DNA of 64,000 nucleotides, taken from positions 62,001-126,000 of the forward strand of contig NZ_AZAC01000029.1 of NCBI RefSeq assembly GCF_000931935.2, in the 5' to 3' direction. The first letter of the stretch is position 1. Every line of letters begins with the position of its first letter. This document shows, piece after piece, positions 41,559-52,701 of the stretch. Source of the stretch: Dethiosulfatarculus sandiegensis. GTDB lineage: Bacteria; Desulfobacterota; Desulfarculia; Desulfarculales; Desulfarculaceae. The translations under genes were made by a program, and so were the position numbers. The notes beneath the pieces were generated by a model. It was not told where the DNA came from and made no database searches. It saw only the letters and a list, made by a program, of their open reading frames with translations.

Positions 41559-44360
41559 CTAGGAGGCCTTGCGGGTGAGCTCCAACTCCACCGGATCTTC
41601 ATAGGGGAGTTCCTTGTTAGGTAAACTGAGCAAAACAACCTCTTTTTTGGGTGGCGTTTTTGTGCCGGTGACGGCTTTTGTGTGCCTCTCACTCAAAAGG
41701 GTCTGAAGCCGGGCGATTATCTCATCCGAGCCGACAACCTGTTGGTCAAGCTCTCCGGCAGTCTCAGAGATGTTGATTGCATTTTCAGTGCTTTCCCGGA
41801 CCAGGAGGTCCAGTTCGGCTACAGTTTGATTAAGGCTTTTCAAGTCTTCAGCCTGGGTCAGCCCCGCCTGGGCCGCCAGGCTGACCAGCTGCGCCGCCTT
41901 TTGCGAAGAAAAATCCACCTTACTAATATTTTCCTTGGTCAGCTTTACAAAATGATCGCTGTTTTGAATCCTTTCCACTGTGATGCCAACCAACTCCTGA
42001 GTCTTGCCAGCTGCGCTGGCGGTCTTTTGGGCCAGTCTGCGCACCTCGTCGGCAACCACTGCGAAACCCGCTCCGGCCGAGCCCGCCCTGGCCGCCTCCA
42101 CCGCGGCGTTTAGGGCCAGGATATTGGTTTGAAAAGCTATCTCATCAATGGATTTCACGATGTTTTGAATTTCGCCTCCCACCTGGGTCATCTCCGCCAT
42201 GGCTCGGGCCATCTTTTCCATGGCCTGATCAGCGGATTGAATCTGGCTGCGGGAGTCGTTCATAAGCGAGTCGGCCTTGGTCAGATTTTGAGCCGAGTCT
42301 TTGGTCCTTTGGGTCATTTCTTCCAGGCCCTCTGAACTATGCCGCAGGGATTCCGCTTGCGTTTTTGCGTTTTCAGCCATCTCCCGTGAAGAAAGGAGCA
42401 TCTTGGAAGATATTCCCCCCAGTTCACGCGACCCAAGGGCCAGGCGTTTAACCACCTTTTGAATGGGCTTGGTCACCGATCCGGTGAGGAAACGGCCTCC
42501 GGCCAGGGCGCTTGCGATTACAAAGCATAAGACCAAAAGGATAGTCACGATAACCGTGTTGGTGAGGTCGTCGACCGCGGCCAGGGCCTGTTTGCGTGGG
42601 ATTTCAGCCACAATGGCCCAGTTGGCCTGTCCTATTTTGACCGGGGCAAAAGCGGTTAAAAATGCCCGGTTGTTTTGGTTAATGGTTTTTTCGCCGGTGA
42701 GCCCTTGACTAGCCTTCCTTAGCGGGGAGTAATCCTTGAGGTCAGAGTCCCGGCCCATATCGCTGCGGGGTTTGAAATCGCTTCCCGCTAAAAAGACCCT
42801 ACCTTTGTTGCCGAGTTTCTGGTCATGGGCCAAAAGGGCGTTAAGGGGCTTTTGGGCAAGTTTCAACACCGCCACCAGTTCCAGGCTCCGGCCGGTCATT
42901 ACAGGCGCCGACAAAAAGGCCCTTGGTTTGCCATCCTGAGGAGGATAGGGGCTGAAATCCGTGAAAACTTCGCTTTTCGCATCCCTGGCCCGGGAAAAGG
43001 CCTTATTGAGGCCGCTTTGGGCCAGATCGCCGGTAAAGACATCTTGGTCCAGGTCCGAGCCTCGGGCGGCTGTGTAAAAAATGTGGCCTTCGGGTGAGAG
43101 CAGTAAAATATCCTCGCATTGGATGCGGCTGCAAAAGGTTTGAAAATAGTCCCTTTTGTCTGCGTTTGTTTTGGGGACAATAGCCTCGCCCAATTCTATG
43201 CTGGAGACAAGCCCCCAGTTGAGTCCCGGAAGTATAAGCGGGTCCCAGGCCACCAGCCTCAGTTTGCCGTCATCTCCCGTGAACATGCCGAGCCCCTTTT
43301 TGCCTTTTAACACCTGGGCGAGATAAGCGGGCATTTTGGAAAAAGTGGCTGCGGCCGGGACAATTCCGGGCAAGGTTGCTTTAGTTGGGGAAGAGCCGGA
43401 CTTGCCGGAAGCGGAATCCGGCGGCTTGGTTTGTCCAGGTGTTTTTGAGGCCTCGGCCTCAGCCAAAGAGGAGCGCAGGCTGATTTGCCCCGCTTTTTTA
43501 CCCACAATGTAAGTAAGCCCGCTTTTGCCCATGCCCTGGCGGCGGGCAACTGTCCGGTTCAGTTTTTCAAGACCCAGCTGTACTGCCACCACTGCCTTGA
43601 GACGGCCAAAATAATCCCTGACCGGCGCGCCGACAAAGGCAGCCTGAATTCCTTTTTTGGGTGTATAGGAGCTGAAATCCTCCACAGACAGGGATTTTGT
43701 TTTAACCACCCGTTTCCAGAGCCTGGTAAGGCCGGTGTCTTTGAATCTTCCCTTGCCCAAAAAGGCCCCCAGGTCCAAGGCCTTGGCCTGGCTGAACATA
43801 ACCAGCCCCGATTCCGCGTCAATGATGTAAATATCCGGGTAATCCTTATCTTTGGCGAATTTGTCAAAAAAAGGCGCCAGGAATTTATGCAGGTCCTGAT
43901 AACCCGGGTCTTTGACAGTAAAGGAATCGTCAAAGGAATTTAAGTTTTCATTGTCTTCGTTATAGGCCTCTTCAAAAGTGAGCACCTTGACATAGGCCTG
44001 CAAAGCATCCTGCCCGGCAGCCAGGGCTTTTACATCGGAAACGATGTTTTGAAAAAGTTGTTCAATATCCGCTTTTTTCAGCTCCTGGGCTACATTCAGT
44101 TTGGCAAAGGCCTTTTTTCTAAGCACGCCCACCATCTCAACCAGGGAGGATAGATTCTGTTCCTTTTCTTGAAAATAGTTTTCCACCTGGCGCTTTTTGG
44201 CGTCCCTCACACTGGTGAGGTGGTTGCGGCTGTTCTTTATCAGGGCTTCTGTGGATTGTTGCAATGAAAAATGGGCCATGATTCCCAGAGGTAAAAGCCC
44301 CACCAATAGAAAACACAAGATAAGTTTGCTGCGCAGGTTTATGGATTTGAAGTTTTTCAT
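41559..44360 (-). CDS. methyl-accepting chemotaxis protein with a large periplasmic sensor
   Basis: A 933-aa protein. TM1 lies at about residues 12-30, then a periplasmic region of about 565 residues with two dCache-like halves separated by a Gly/Ser/Lys linker, and TM2 at about 600-625. The cytoplasmic coiled coil has the signalling tip [20 protein letters not shown] near residue 740. The C-terminal tail is short and ends [11 protein letters not shown], with no CheR-binding pentapeptide. The doubled sensor is longer than in most receptors and may read two ligands. It is divergent from a large hybrid kinase gene, with a 675-base gap. No che genes are in the window. Confidence 0.93.
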   Translation of the reverse strand: MKNFKSINLRSKLILCFLLVGLLPLGIMAHFSLQQSTEALIKNSRNHLTSVRDAKKRQVENYFQEKEQNLSSLVEMVGVLRKKAFAKLNVAQELKKADIEQLFQNIVSDVKALAAGQDALQAYVKVLTFEEAYNEDNENLNSFDDSFTVKDPGYQDLHKFLAPFFDKFAKDKDYPDIYIIDAESGLVMFSQAKALDLGAFLGKGRFKDTGLTRLWKRVVKTKSLSVEDFSSYTPKKGIQAAFVGAPVRDYFGRLKAVVAVQLGLEKLNRTVARRQGMGKSGLTYIVGKKAGQISLRSSLAEAEASKTPGQTKPPDSASGKSGSSPTKATLPGIVPAAATFSKMPAYLAQVLKGKKGLGMFTGDDGKLRLVAWDPLILPGLNWGLVSSIELGEAIVPKTNADKRDYFQTFCSRIQCEDILLLSPEGHIFYTAARGSDLDQDVFTGDLAQSGLNKAFSRARDAKSEVFTDFSPYPPQDGKPRAFLSAPVMTGRSLELVAVLKLAQKPLNALLAHDQKLGNKGRVFLAGSDFKPRSDMGRDSDLKDYSPLRKASQGLTGEKTINQNNRAFLTAFAPVKIGQANWAIVAEIPRKQALAAVDDLTNTVIVTILLVLCFVIASALAGGRFLTGSVTKPIQKVVKRLALGSRELGGISSKMLLSSREMAENAKTQAESLRHSSEGLEEMTQRTKDSAQNLTKADSLMNDSRSQIQSADQAMEKMARAMAEMTQVGGEIQNIVKSIDEIAFQTNILALNAAVEAARAGSAGAGFAVVADEVRRLAQKTASAAGKTQELVGITVERIQNSDHFVKLTKENISKVDFSSQKAAQLVSLAAQAGLTQAEDLKSLNQTVAELDLLVRESTENAINISETAGELDQQVVGSDEIIARLQTLLSERHTKAVTGTKTPPKKEVVLLSLPNKELPYEDPVELELTRKAS

Positions 44361-45035
44361 AAACAGTACCTCGGCTTAGTGTCCCTGTTCAGGGGGCGAT
44401 CATGTTAAGGGCGTTTTTGTGATCAGGTAGTGGGCAGTTTATCGGGCAGAGGCAGCTTTTTTGAGGGGCTTGTGTGACGGTTTGGTTAAGGTTGATTTTT
44501 AAAAATACCAACTATTATAGGGCGTTTGCTGCGTTAACCGGGAGCCATGGTCTTTATGGATGGAAACCGGGTTGAGCATCACCTTTGGATCAAGCTTTTA
44601 GAACTAGGAGCTAACTTGAGTTTTGGGAATTTTTATGACCATAATTGACCTGCCGGTGTGGATTATTGCCTTGTCTTAGTTTTGCTTTTCTTGGTTTTTT
44701 GATAGTTACGTGGAGTTTTTCCTCCTGTCGGGCCAGAGTCCTTATCTTGAATTCCCTTAAATAAAGAGCTGCTTTACCGGGAAAAACCTGTTTCAGACAG
44801 AGAATTAAAAAAGCTATGACAGTAATTAATACTTTATTAATCCCATTGGAAAATGGAAAATATGCCATAAGCTGGGAAAATACGTTTAGCGCTTTTTAGT
44901 GTTCTCCTTGCTATTGCCTTTAACCAGGGCTCCTTTTTGCATCAGGAGTGGATTGTTAATCCATGGCCCCTGCTCTGATGCCAGGCGCCCGGCTTAAAAA
45001 AGCAACATGGATTCTTTTGGGTAAAGGACAGTTGT
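44361..45035. other. 675-base intergenic region between chemoreceptor and kinase genes
   Basis: AT-rich divergent control region. A possible plus-strand promoter is TTGATT with TATTAT 15 bases on (44492-44518). An 85-codon minus-strand frame at 44611-44868 starts with a hydrophobic stretch but ends in a basic, low-complexity tail and has no ribosome site, so I did not call it. Confidence 0.4.
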
Positions 45036-48000
45036 TTGTTGAAAAAGCAGGGACAAAATCTGACAAGCCGGATAATGGTTCCCCTTATTTTGGGCGTGGG
45101 ACTGGGGCTGGTTGTTGCGGCATGGGGAGCGCTTTGGCTTCAGCAGCGGGATATCAACGGCATGATCGCTGTCAGGCTGGCCGGAGCCGAGCGGATTCTG
45201 GGCACAATGCTTAATAATCAGGCAGGCGTCATGAGCGCTGTCTTGGGTCGGCTTGTAGATGATTCCTCAATGCAAAAGGCCCTTTCAGGCAAAGACCGTG
45301 AGGCTCTTCGTCAAGCTGCAAAACCTCTTTTTACGGAAATTGAAAAGAGATATTCCATTTCCCGCCTTAGTTTTTACAAGCCGGACCAAACCTGTTTGCT
45401 GGCCTTGTCCGATGCCCGAATTGAGGGGCTTAAGTGCGAGGGCCAGGTTCTCAAAAAGGCTGCCAAGACCTTGAGAATTACCTGGGGGGTGGAGCTGAAT
45501 GAAGGGGAAAAACCTTACTTAAGCCTGGTTTATCCCTGGATTGTAAAGCAGAAAATCATTGGCTTTGCCTCCCTGGGTATGAACCTTAGCCATATCACTG
45601 GAATTATTCGTGACAACCTCGGCCTTGATCTGGTTCCGTTGCTGTATAAAAAATTTTTAGACCGAAAAGATTGGGGGAAAGGCCAAACCAGAGGCAACTG
45701 GAATGACTTCAAGGCCCTGGTTCCCCTGGATGACACCTGGAAACTGCCGCCTGCCTTATTTGATTACCTGAGTGAGTTGGGAGATAAGGTCCCTACGGGC
45801 GTGACTGGAATAATGTCCGGTGATCGGGACCTGCGGGGCGGGTTTGTGGGGGTGCGGGACTTTGAGAATAAAAAGATCGGCGAACTTTTTTTGCTCTATG
45901 ACGTTACGGCTCAAAGCAATGCCTTGCGGCAACTTTGGGCCGGTCTGGGGGGAATAAGCGTTTTTTTAGCCGCCTTTTTATTGTTTTTGTTTCGCAGCTA
46001 TCTCAGAAGGGTGGAGAAAAACCTGGATCGGACCCGACAGGCCCTGGTCAAGGAAGAGGTTCAGCGCAGGCGGATTCAACAATCCCTGAAATATGAGGAA
46101 CAGCGCTTTTTGGATATTGCCGCCGTGACCGGCGAATGGGTCTGGGAGGTGGATGAAAAGGGCCTATTCACCTACGTCAGCCGTCGGGTGGAGGAGGTTT
46201 TAGGTTATAAGCCTTCTGAGATGCTCGGCAGGCATTTCAGTGAATTATTTATTGATTCGGAAAGGGAGCGTCTTTTCCCGCTTATTGATGAATTGTTCGA
46301 GGAGAAAAGGTCCTTAATCAATCTGATCAACCGGAATCAGCATAAGAACGGTGAAGAAGTCATCATAGAGACCAGCGGTGTGCCGGTTCTGGACTCCCGC
46401 GGGGATCTTCTAGGCTATCGGGGCACGGACCGGAATGTAACTGAACGTGAAAAGCGCAAGGCGGCCTTGGGCAGGGCCTTGGGACAATTGCAGAGTATTT
46501 TGGCCAGCGCCACCCAGATGGCCATAATCGGCATGGATCTGACCGGCCTCATCACGGTCTTTAACACGGGTGCCGAGCGTATCCTGGGTTATTCAGCCGA
46601 GGAGATGATCGGCCGGACCACTCCTGAAATTTTGTTTTTACCGTCCGAACTCAAGGCCGGGGCAGGTCAATCGAGCCAAACAGCGGATGGTGAACATCAG
46701 GGGTTTGACGATCTGCTCAAGGCTACTTTGAAAAGCGGCTATGAACAAGGGGAATGGACCCTGGTCCGCAAAAACAAAGAGACCCTTATCGCGGACGTCA
46801 TTTTGACTCCTCAATACACCGAAAACGGGGGCCTGACAGGATATCTGGCAGTGGCCCTGGATATCACAGTCAAAAAACGCATGGCCCAACATTTAACCCG
46901 GCTTAATCTTTTGAAAGAAAAGCTGCTGGCTCCAGGTGACTTGGAGCAGAAACTGAATTTGATGGGCCAGAGCATGGTCAGGATGTTCGATGCCCATTGG
47001 GGCGGGATATGGGTCATGTACTCCAATGATCCGGATGAACAGGATCGTGAACAATCCTGGCAGCAAAGAATGGATGAAACCGGCCAATCCTTACGTTTGG
47101 CGGCAGGAGCCGGACCAGGCTCTGAATTCTGGAATAAAAAATGCGAAAAAATGCCTCTTCCAGATTACCTGATTGGCCGAATGACTAAAGGCGGTGAGGA
47201 TTTGTTTGTCACTAACAACCCTTGGCCCCTCCCTGAAATGGAAGATCTGAAATGGATGGAGCAGGAGGGAATCAGCTCACTTGCCGCCCTGCGCCTGGTG
47301 AATCTTGCCAATCAAACCATAGGCGTGATGGCCTTTTTCACCAAGATGCCCATAGCTGACGAAGATAAAGCCTTTTTTGAAAATATGGGGGCCACCGCCA
47401 GTCAGGTTATCCGGACCGCTCGGGCGGAAGAGGCAAGGGCGGAATTTGAGGCAAGATACCGCCGTATTTTTGAAAACATAAGCGATGTTGTCTATACCCT
47501 GGATCATGAGAGGCGTTTTCTCACCATAAATCCCGCGGTAAAGAAGTGCCTGGGGTATACCCCAAGCGAAATGCTGGACCGCAAATTGGAAGAATTCATG
47601 CTGCCCAGATACAGGCTGGCATTTTTGGATAAATATCAAAATGAAATTGAGGAAAAAGGTTTTTCCGCCGGGGTGGGGGCCTTTGTCTCCAAATCCGGGG
47701 AGACCCATTACATTGAATTTAAAAACAGCCTGACTGAGAGATCCGGGGAACAGGGGCACATCACCGGCTCCGGCCGGGATATAACCGAAAAAATGCAGGC
47801 CGAGATACAACTCAAGGAAGCCAAGCTGGCGGCGGAAGCGGCGAATCAGGCCAAAAGTGACTTTTTGGCCAATATGAGCCACGAAATACGCACCCCGTTA
47901 AACGGCGTTTTGGGCATGGCCAGTCTATTGGCCGGGACAAAGCTGGATTCCGAACAAAGGGATTATATTGAAACCATCTGCTCCAGCGCAGACGCCCTGC

Positions 48001-49814
48001 TGGTCATTATCAACGATATTCTTGATTTTTCCAAAATAGAGGCGGGCAAGCTTGATATTGAGGCCAGGGATTTTGATCTGAACGCTCTCCTGGAAGAACT
48101 GGGTGATTTCATGGGGGTGAGGGCCCAGGAAAAGGAAGTTGAGTTTATCTGCCATCTGGCCCCCAAAGCCCCCTCCCTGGTAAGGGGAGACCCGGGCCGC
48201 CTGCGTCAGATTCTGATCAACCTTTTGGGCAATGCGGTCAAGTTTACAAATAAGGGCGAGGTGTGCCTGGAAGTTTCGACCCTGAAGCAAGATCAAAATG
48301 GGGCTGAGTTCTTATTTGAGGTGAGGGACACCGGCCTGGGTATGGATGACAATGAACTGGCCGAAGCCTTTCAGGCCTTTACCCAGGCTGATTCATCCTT
48401 TACCAGGCAGTACGGCGGCACTGGCCTGGGGCTGGCCATCTCCCAAAGGCTGGCTGATCTTATGGACGGCAGCTTGGGCGCTGAAAGTAAAAAGGGAGAA
48501 GGCTCCACCTTTTGGCTAAGGCTTTTTCTGGAAAAACAACCCATGACCCCTAAAGGCCGGGGGGAGCCGGCGCCGGACCTTGCCGGGCAAAGAATAATGG
48601 TGATCATTCAAAACCGGACCGCAAGTCAACTTCTCAAAGAGACGCTTTCCTTTTGGGGGGGGAGGGTTGATTTGTTGAGCCAGGCGGAAAGCGCTTTGAG
48701 CCGGCTGCAAAAGGCGGCCACCAGCGAAGATCCTTACCATTTGGTCCTGGCTGACGCCTCTGCTCCGGCAGTCGATGGGGTCAAGTTGGCTGAGAAAATA
48801 GAGCAAGATAAGGTTCTTGCCCAAACACCGGTGATTTTGCTCAGCCTTTTGACCGGAGACAAAAACGGGTGGCAAAAAAAGCATGCCAATGTGGCCGCTG
48901 TATTGACCAAGCCTCTTAAAAGAAGCAAGTTGGCTGGCGCCCTTAAATACCTGCCCCTTAAACCGCAGGCAACAGGCATAAAGACCCAAAGGCGCATTCT
49001 TACCAGATACAGCCTGGAGAACCTGAAAAAACAGGGGCTTAACGCCCTGGTGGTGGAAGATAACCTGGTTAATCAAAAGGTTGCCACCACTTTTTTATCC
49101 AAATTGGGTTTTAAAACCAAGGTGGCGGGAAACGGTCAAGAGGCCGTGGAAATTCTGGCTGAGGAAACCTTTGATATTGTTTTCATGGATATCCAGATGC
49201 CGGTAATGGATGGTTTCAGAGCCACCCGGCATATTCGGGATCCCAACTCACCGGTCCTGGAACATGAAGTGCCGATAATCGCCATGACGGCTCATGCCAT
49301 GAAAGGCGACCGCAAGCGCTGCCTGGATCAGGGAATGGATGCCTATGTGGCAAAGCCCATAGATATGAATTCCCTGGCCGAAGTCATTGAGCAGGTGACC
49401 ATGTCCTCCGGCCCGGAACCCCCTGATTCGGTGCAAAAGGCTTTTCAAAAAGTGCGTCCCAGCTTCGGGGCCCGGAATCTGGATCTGGAGCTTTTGCTCA
49501 ACAGGCATGGCGACACTTTTCATTCTTTAGTGGGAGGTTTTGTCGAGAATTCCCAAAACCAGGTTTCTGGCATGGAAAAGGCGCTTAATAAAGGAGACGC
49601 CAAGGACCTGGCCCGACGCGCGCAGGTTCTTAAGGGCATGATCGCCAACTTTGCCCTGGGTGGAGCCCATAACGTAGCCGAGGAGATGGAAAACCTGGCC
49701 CGGAGCGGGGAGCTGGACCAGGCGGCTTTTTTGCTGGACGAACTGAAGCACAAAGTGGGTGAACTGGCGGAGCGGCTGATCGCCATAACCAGCCGGGAAT
49801 CAGACCCTGACTAA
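45036..49814 (+). CDS. hybrid sensor histidine kinase with PAS, GAF, two receiver domains and an HPt-like domain
   Basis: A 1592-aa membrane protein. TM segments at about 14-34 and 305-325 flank a periplasmic sensor. Then come PAS (about 355-465), PAS (488-610), GAF (620-800), PAS (805-925), HisKA with [11 protein letters not shown] (His about 949), HATPase (about 1055-1165: [38 protein letters not shown]). Receiver 1 (about 1185-1300) has lost the usual acidic pocket (IIQNR). Receiver 2 (about 1335-1455) is complete with [11 protein letters not shown]. The HPt-like end (about 1475-1585) has AQVLKG where AHxLKG is expected, so residue 1530 is Gln, not the phosphorylated His. The start is TTG 45036 with AAAGGA upstream. 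Target regulator unknown. Confidence 0.93.
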   Translation: MLKKQGQNLTSRIMVPLILGVGLGLVVAAWGALWLQQRDINGMIAVRLAGAERILGTMLNNQAGVMSAVLGRLVDDSSMQKALSGKDREALRQAAKPLFTEIEKRYSISRLSFYKPDQTCLLALSDARIEGLKCEGQVLKKAAKTLRITWGVELNEGEKPYLSLVYPWIVKQKIIGFASLGMNLSHITGIIRDNLGLDLVPLLYKKFLDRKDWGKGQTRGNWNDFKALVPLDDTWKLPPALFDYLSELGDKVPTGVTGIMSGDRDLRGGFVGVRDFENKKIGELFLLYDVTAQSNALRQLWAGLGGISVFLAAFLLFLFRSYLRRVEKNLDRTRQALVKEEVQRRRIQQSLKYEEQRFLDIAAVTGEWVWEVDEKGLFTYVSRRVEEVLGYKPSEMLGRHFSELFIDSERERLFPLIDELFEEKRSLINLINRNQHKNGEEVIIETSGVPVLDSRGDLLGYRGTDRNVTEREKRKAALGRALGQLQSILASATQMAIIGMDLTGLITVFNTGAERILGYSAEEMIGRTTPEILFLPSELKAGAGQSSQTADGEHQGFDDLLKATLKSGYEQGEWTLVRKNKETLIADVILTPQYTENGGLTGYLAVALDITVKKRMAQHLTRLNLLKEKLLAPGDLEQKLNLMGQSMVRMFDAHWGGIWVMYSNDPDEQDREQSWQQRMDETGQSLRLAAGAGPGSEFWNKKCEKMPLPDYLIGRMTKGGEDLFVTNNPWPLPEMEDLKWMEQEGISSLAALRLVNLANQTIGVMAFFTKMPIADEDKAFFENMGATASQVIRTARAEEARAEFEARYRRIFENISDVVYTLDHERRFLTINPAVKKCLGYTPSEMLDRKLEEFMLPRYRLAFLDKYQNEIEEKGFSAGVGAFVSKSGETHYIEFKNSLTERSGEQGHITGSGRDITEKMQAEIQLKEAKLAAEAANQAKSDFLANMSHEIRTPLNGVLGMASLLAGTKLDSEQRDYIETICSSADALLVIINDILDFSKIEAGKLDIEARDFDLNALLEELGDFMGVRAQEKEVEFICHLAPKAPSLVRGDPGRLRQILINLLGNAVKFTNKGEVCLEVSTLKQDQNGAEFLFEVRDTGLGMDDNELAEAFQAFTQADSSFTRQYGGTGLGLAISQRLADLMDGSLGAESKKGEGSTFWLRLFLEKQPMTPKGRGEPAPDLAGQRIMVIIQNRTASQLLKETLSFWGGRVDLLSQAESALSRLQKAATSEDPYHLVLADASAPAVDGVKLAEKIEQDKVLAQTPVILLSLLTGDKNGWQKKHANVAAVLTKPLKRSKLAGALKYLPLKPQATGIKTQRRILTRYSLENLKKQGLNALVVEDNLVNQKVATTFLSKLGFKTKVAGNGQEAVEILAEETFDIVFMDIQMPVMDGFRATRHIRDPNSPVLEHEVPIIAMTAHAMKGDRKRCLDQGMDAYVAKPIDMNSLAEVIEQVTMSSGPEPPDSVQKAFQKVRPSFGARNLDLELLLNRHGDTFHSLVGGFVENSQNQVSGMEKALNKGDAKDLARRAQVLKGMIANFALGGAHNVAEEMENLARSGELDQAAFLLDELKHKVGELAERLIAITSRESDPD

Positions 49815-49944
49815 CAGCTGGTGATTGTAAAGACTCCTTGAACCCTGCCGCCTTTAAAAAACTGTCTGTTTTTGTGCTTAAGCGACCTGTAAACAGGATC
49901 AACCCCGGATTTATAATACGCTGTTTCCGAAAGGAGAAAAAAAG

Positions 49945-51063
49945 GTGCTAAAACGGTTTTTGCTTTTTAGCTGTGCGGTTGTTTTGGGGCTTGGTTTTCC
50001 TGTTCTTTCCTCGGTCATGGCGGCTGAATCACCTGCCCCGGCCATTGTTTTGGGAGCCAGGGTGCAGCAACATCTGGCCTGGCTTGAGCAATCCAAGGAA
50101 CTCACCCTTAATCAAAATGATGACATAAGTGGATCTCAGACGGGCCTTATGAGCAACAGTTACTTCAGGGCCAAGTTCACCAGCGCCGATAAAAAGGTGG
50201 GAGCCCATGTGGAGATAGGGCTTAAGTCAACAGTGGGCTATCGCCATGTATACGGATGGTGGAAAGATGGTCCTTTTAAGTTGCTGGCGGGAAATACAGA
50301 CAACTGGCATGGCGCGGCCTATTGGAATAACCAGAAAATGGGGGTTTCTTCGTCTTGGGACCTCAAGGGGTGGGGAAAATTGTGGGCCCCGCGCAGAAGC
50401 CAGGTTCAGATTAACTGGAATCAGGAAAACTGGGGTGTGCAGTTTGCCCTGGAACAGGCGGCAGGCCTTGGGGCCCCTGCTGGAGTTGATGTTTATCAGC
50501 CTTTTCCCAGGGCTTCTTTCTCAGTTCAATTCAACACAAAACATTTCTCCACCACCCCCTCTTTGGCCTTTGTGCGTTACGACCTGGAGGGCATGCCCCC
50601 TTCCGGTGATGACTCCCTGGATGTCTGGGCAGTTATCCTGCCCCTTAAATTCAGCTTTGAAAGTTGGGAGGTTATAGGGGAGTTGCATCATGGGCAGAAC
50701 GTGGGCCTGGGCTATTCGGGCTATCCTTCCCTGGCCGGGCCGGTTTTGCTGTCAACTTCCAAATATGAAGACACCACGGTGACAGGCGGTTATCTGGACT
50801 TGGCCTATAAACTGAAGTCATTGACCCTTGCCCTTGGCCTGGGGTTTGAAACCTTTGAAAACGATGCCTGGAAAAACCGCCTGGGTTATTCAGACGACAC
50901 AAATACCAGGAAAGTTGTTTACCTGGCTTTTCCCTATAAACTGCATCGCTATCTCACCCTGCATCCTGAAATTGATTTTCTGGACCATGGTGACAACCCG
51001 GTGGATGGCGGGGATCTGGGCACCGAGATTATGGCCGGTATTCTGTTCAGGTTTGTTTTTTAA
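49945..51063 (+). CDS. porin-like outer-membrane protein
   Basis: A 372-aa protein with a signal peptide (FLLFSCAVVLGLGFPVLSSV, cleavage after VMA). The mature part is rich in aromatic, Gly and alternating strands (GVQFALEQAAGLGAP, FSVQFNTKHFSTTP) and ends ILFRFVF, the C-terminal Phe signal of barrel proteins. It resembles uncharacterised porin-like proteins of sulfate reducers, but I cannot name a family. It follows the hybrid kinase gene by 130 bases and may be independently transcribed; AAAGGAG precedes the start codon (TTG/GTG region near 49945). Confidence 0.72.
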   Translation: MLKRFLLFSCAVVLGLGFPVLSSVMAAESPAPAIVLGARVQQHLAWLEQSKELTLNQNDDISGSQTGLMSNSYFRAKFTSADKKVGAHVEIGLKSTVGYRHVYGWWKDGPFKLLAGNTDNWHGAAYWNNQKMGVSSSWDLKGWGKLWAPRRSQVQINWNQENWGVQFALEQAAGLGAPAGVDVYQPFPRASFSVQFNTKHFSTTPSLAFVRYDLEGMPPSGDDSLDVWAVILPLKFSFESWEVIGELHHGQNVGLGYSGYPSLAGPVLLSTSKYEDTTVTGGYLDLAYKLKSLTLALGLGFETFENDAWKNRLGYSDDTNTRKVVYLAFPYKLHRYLTLHPEIDFLDHGDNPVDGGDLGTEIMAGILFRFVF

Positions 51064-51155
51064 GGCGAATACCTTGCGGGGGGTAACGGGGAATACAGGT
51101 TAAGGTACTTTAGTTTGTCGTTTTTTCAGTAAAATTCGGAAGGATTTTTGGTTAA

Positions 51156-51190
51156 GCCCGGGCGGCCCTTAGAAGGCCGCCCGGGCTTCA
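51156..51190. terminator. strong bidirectional terminator hairpin
   Basis: A perfect 12-bp GC-rich stem (GCCCGGGCGGCC, 51156-51167, with 51175-51186) and a 7-base loop between the convergent porin and alanine dehydrogenase genes. Only short T runs follow. Confidence 0.75.
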
Positions 51191-51212
51191 ATCGGTATGG
51201 GACTTATTTTTT

Positions 51213-52325
51213 CTAGAGCAAATCGCTTACTTCCGTGTAATCAAGCCCAAAGGCTTCGGCCACGGCCCGGAAGGTTACCTTTCCCTTGACCACGTTGGCG
51301 CCCAATTTGATTTCGTTGTTTTCCTGCATGGCCTTTTTCCAGCCCTTGTTGGCAATTTCCACTGCATAGGGCAGGGTGGCGTTGGTAAGGGCCTGGGTGG
51401 ATGTCTTGGCTACTGCGCCGGGCATGTTGGCCACGCAGTAGTGCACCACTCCGTCGACCATAAAGATGGGGTCTCCGTGGGTTGTGGCCTTGGAGGTTTC
51501 AAAGCAGCCGCCCTGGTCAATAGCCACATCAACCAGCACCGAACCTTTTTTCATGGTGGCGATCATTTCCTTGGTGACCAGTTTGGGCGCCTTGGCTCCG
51601 GTGACCAGCACCGCGCCGACCACAACATCGGCTTCCTTGACCAGTTTTCTGGTAGTGGCCGGGGTTGCCATCAGGGGGATGCAGTTGGCCGGCATAACGT
51701 CGCTCAAATAGCGCAGCCGCTCCAGGTCCAGATCCAGGATGTAAACCTTGGCTCCCAGGCCGCAGGCCATCTTGGCCGCGTTGGTTCCCACCACGCCGCC
51801 GCCGATAACCACAACCGTACCCGGGTCCACACCCGGAACACCGCCCAAAAGCACACCGTGTCCGCCCTGGGCCATCTCCAGGTATTTGGCGCCCTGCTGA
51901 ATGGCCATACGGCCAGCCACTTCACTCATGGGGGTCAAAAGGGGAAGAGAGCCGTCGGCTTTTTGGATAGTCTCATAGGCAATGTCTATGGAATCACTTT
52001 TGATCAGGGCGTGGGTCAGTTCCTCGGCCGCAGCCAGGTGCAGATAGGTGAATACAATCTGATCTTTTCTGATCATGTCATACTCAGAGGCCAGGGGCTC
52101 CTTGACGTGCATAACCATATCGGCGCGTTTATAGATCTCTTTGGCTGTGGCGACCATCTCCGCCCCGGCCCGCTCATAGGCTTCGTCAGCGTATCCGCTG
52201 CCATTACCCGCCGCCTTTTCAACCAACAACTGATGGCCGTTTTGCTTCATAACCTCCACCCCGGCAGGGGTCATGGAAACACGATTCTCTTCAGCTTTGA
52301 TTTCTTTAAGGATACCGACGATCAT
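51213..52325 (-). CDS. ald: alanine dehydrogenase
   Basis: A 370-aa protein. The ATG at 52325 has GGGAG 6 bases upstream; a longer frame to 52346 lacks support. It begins MIVGILKEIKAEENRVSMTP, the family's N-terminal signature. MHVKEPLASEYDMI holds the pyruvate-binding Lys, YLHLAAAEELT the catalytic His, and VVIGGGVVGTNAAKMACGLG the NAD fold. The length matches hexameric bacterial Ald, which interconverts L-alanine and pyruvate plus ammonia with NAD. A near-perfect sigma-54 promoter lies upstream, and the gene before it encodes a sigma-54 activator with an ACT domain, so amino-acid-responsive control is likely. Confidence 0.97.
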   Translation of the reverse strand: MIVGILKEIKAEENRVSMTPAGVEVMKQNGHQLLVEKAAGNGSGYADEAYERAGAEMVATAKEIYKRADMVMHVKEPLASEYDMIRKDQIVFTYLHLAAAEELTHALIKSDSIDIAYETIQKADGSLPLLTPMSEVAGRMAIQQGAKYLEMAQGGHGVLLGGVPGVDPGTVVVIGGGVVGTNAAKMACGLGAKVYILDLDLERLRYLSDVMPANCIPLMATPATTRKLVKEADVVVGAVLVTGAKAPKLVTKEMIATMKKGSVLVDVAIDQGGCFETSKATTHGDPIFMVDGVVHYCVANMPGAVAKTSTQALTNATLPYAVEIANKGWKKAMQENNEIKLGANVVKGKVTFRAVAEAFGLDYTEVSDLL

Positions 52326-52402
52326 GATTTCTCCCAATCTAGGCATTTAAAAGAGGAAAGGCTCGCGCCGGGTGGTTTTTCCCCACGCACGCGTCCTTAC
52401 TT

Positions 52403-52418
52403 TGCAAGTAATTTGCCA
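52403..52418 (-). promoter_or_regulatory. sigma-54 promoter of ald
   Basis: On the minus strand TGGCAAATTACTTGCA (52418-52403) fits the -24/-12 consensus TGGCAC-N5-TTGC with one mismatch, and the GG and GC cores are intact at the right spacing. The start would be near 52392, about 67 bases before the ald ATG. Confidence 0.82.
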
Positions 52419-52701
52419 TTTCCCCGGAATTTATGAATTTTTTATCGTCGGATTGATGATTTGAATGCCTTTGGTTTATGTTTTGGGGAAAAGAATTGTA
52501 TTATTAAATAGATGTCTATGTGCAAAGAATTTTAATTCGGCGGGTTTGGCAAAAACCGCTAATTCAGATTTATTTGACGGTTCATAGTCAATATGGTAAG
52601 AAAACTTTCCACTCCTTCTGAATAATCCCCGGAACATATTGATATAAATGTCTATATGAATTTTGGAAATATTTCGAACCACTGGTGCAAAATGTTTCCA
52701 T
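52419..52701. promoter_or_regulatory. upstream region of ald with a direct repeat
   Basis: ATGTCTATGTG (52512-52522) and ATGTCTATATG (52648-52658) are near-identical direct repeats on the plus strand, 136 bases apart. They lie 94 to 240 bases upstream of the sigma-54 promoter, where enhancer sites normally are. Assignment to the neighbouring activator is a guess. Confidence 0.3.

Noticed and set aside
44611-44868. 85-codon minus-strand frame in the chemoreceptor/kinase gap
   Set aside because: Hydrophobic start but basic low-complexity end, no ribosome site, AT-rich context.
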